Notes under the pieces: generated by a model
What the model saw: only the letters and a program-made list of their open reading frames with translations
What the model was told of the DNA's origin: nothing
Database searches by the model: none
DNA from: Gemmatimonadaceae bacterium
GTDB taxonomy: Bacteria > Gemmatimonadota > Gemmatimonadetes > Gemmatimonadales > Gemmatimonadaceae
Direction of reading: 5' to 3'
DNA length: 15,021 nt
Assembly (NCBI GenBank): GCA_025451425.1
Contig: JANWKK010000192.1
Span: 1-15,021 of the forward strand
Shown: positions 14,784-15,021 of the stretch, piece by piece
Layout: every line of letters starts with the position of its first letter
How positions within the stretch are numbered: position 1 is the stretch's first letter
Program-made: the position numbers and the translations under genes

Positions 14784-15021
14784 GGCGACAGCCGCCTTGC
14801 CCTGACGCGTCGCACACCGCAGCATCGTGAACTGCGGCGACGTACGCGGCGGGTGGGCGATGACGTGTTTGAGGAACTCGACGAACGCGAGGAGATAGTC
14901 CGGCGTCGTGCCCGCGGCGCGGGTCGCGGCGCGCCAGCGGCGGCGCACACCATCGGTGCCTAACGACGCCGAGCAAATGCCGCCGGCGTCCAGCTCGCGC
15001 TGCACCGCCCACCGTGCGAGA
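14775..15021 (-). CDS. Hypothetical protein, C-terminal part (start outside window)
   Basis: The frame is open to the right edge and ends at TGA 14775-14777. A GTG at 15005 could be a start, but the frame continues as LARWAVQRELDAGG across it, so a start beyond the window is more likely. The visible 81 residues look protein-like: an Arg/Ala-rich helix (VRRRWRAATRAAGT), then TPDYLLAFVEFLKHVIAHPP, then a short C-terminal tail with one Cys. No domain is recognised. The competing frame at 14746-15012 is Arg/His-rich and not protein-like. It contains one CCTAACG motif copy (14959-14965). It converges with the ADOP permease gene. Confidence 0.6.
   Translation of the reverse strand, partial: LARWAVQRELDAGGICSASLGTDGVRRRWRAATRAAGTTPDYLLAFVEFLKHVIAHPPRTSPQFTMLRCATRQGKAAVAGA

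Noticed and set aside
14746..15012. Alternative - strand frame at the right edge
   Set aside because: Overlaps the permease end and is Arg/His-rich; the frame ending at 14775 is more protein-like and is open to the edge.

Overview
The window is GC-rich and gene-dense bacterial DNA. Its gene complement is a PadR-type regulator coupled to a MacB/FtsX-like duplicated permease, several exported enzymes and small outer-membrane barrels, an S51 cyanophycinase-like protein and a solo SET protein. Together with the frequent lack of clear Shine-Dalgarno sequences, this suggests a soil-type Gemmatimonadota (less likely Acidobacteriota) chromosome. That assignment is inference; there is no rRNA or marker gene to fix it. 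I see no tRNA, rRNA, IS element, integrase or CRISPR array.

Layout. 1-1367 (+): 3' part of an S51 cyanophycinase-like protein carrying a C-terminal serine-beta-lactamase-like domain whose catalytic motifs are gone. A 12-bp terminator stem separates it from a convergent gene. 1461-2696 (-): exported beta-barrel fused to an NlpC/P60 domain whose catalytic Cys position is Gly. 2697-3359: long non-coding stretch with palindromes, one short charged ORF (3041-3220, -), and a heptamer-repeat inverted array. 3360-4903 (-): fetA-fetB metal-export ABC pair with overlapping stop and start. 5040-7007 (+): secreted CocE/NonD alpha/beta hydrolase. 7015-7103: compound hairpin and terminator. 7108-7827 (-): small outer-membrane barrel. 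7949-10681 (-): exported beta-propeller/phosphoesterase fusion. 10818-11174 (+): solo SET-domain protein. 11269-11571 (+): membrane-anchored coiled-coil protein. 11726-14768 (+): padR plus ADOP-type duplicated permease, preceded by a 50-bp near-perfect palindrome centred on the -10 box. 14775-15021 (-): 3' part of an unrecognised gene.

The genes look like independent housekeeping or envelope units rather than one pathway. The two clear operons are fetAB (overlapping) and padR-permease (1-nt gap). The most notable signals lie outside the genes. A 7-mer CGTTAGG/CCTAACG occurs 13 times in 15 kb, in every reading phase and both orientations. A family of degenerate 7-bp tandem arrays sits at gene boundaries, with a different unit sequence at each locus but constant 7-bp phasing. 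The 50-bp padR promoter palindrome is the third. Two neighbouring convergent genes both encode predicted catalytically dead enzyme domains.
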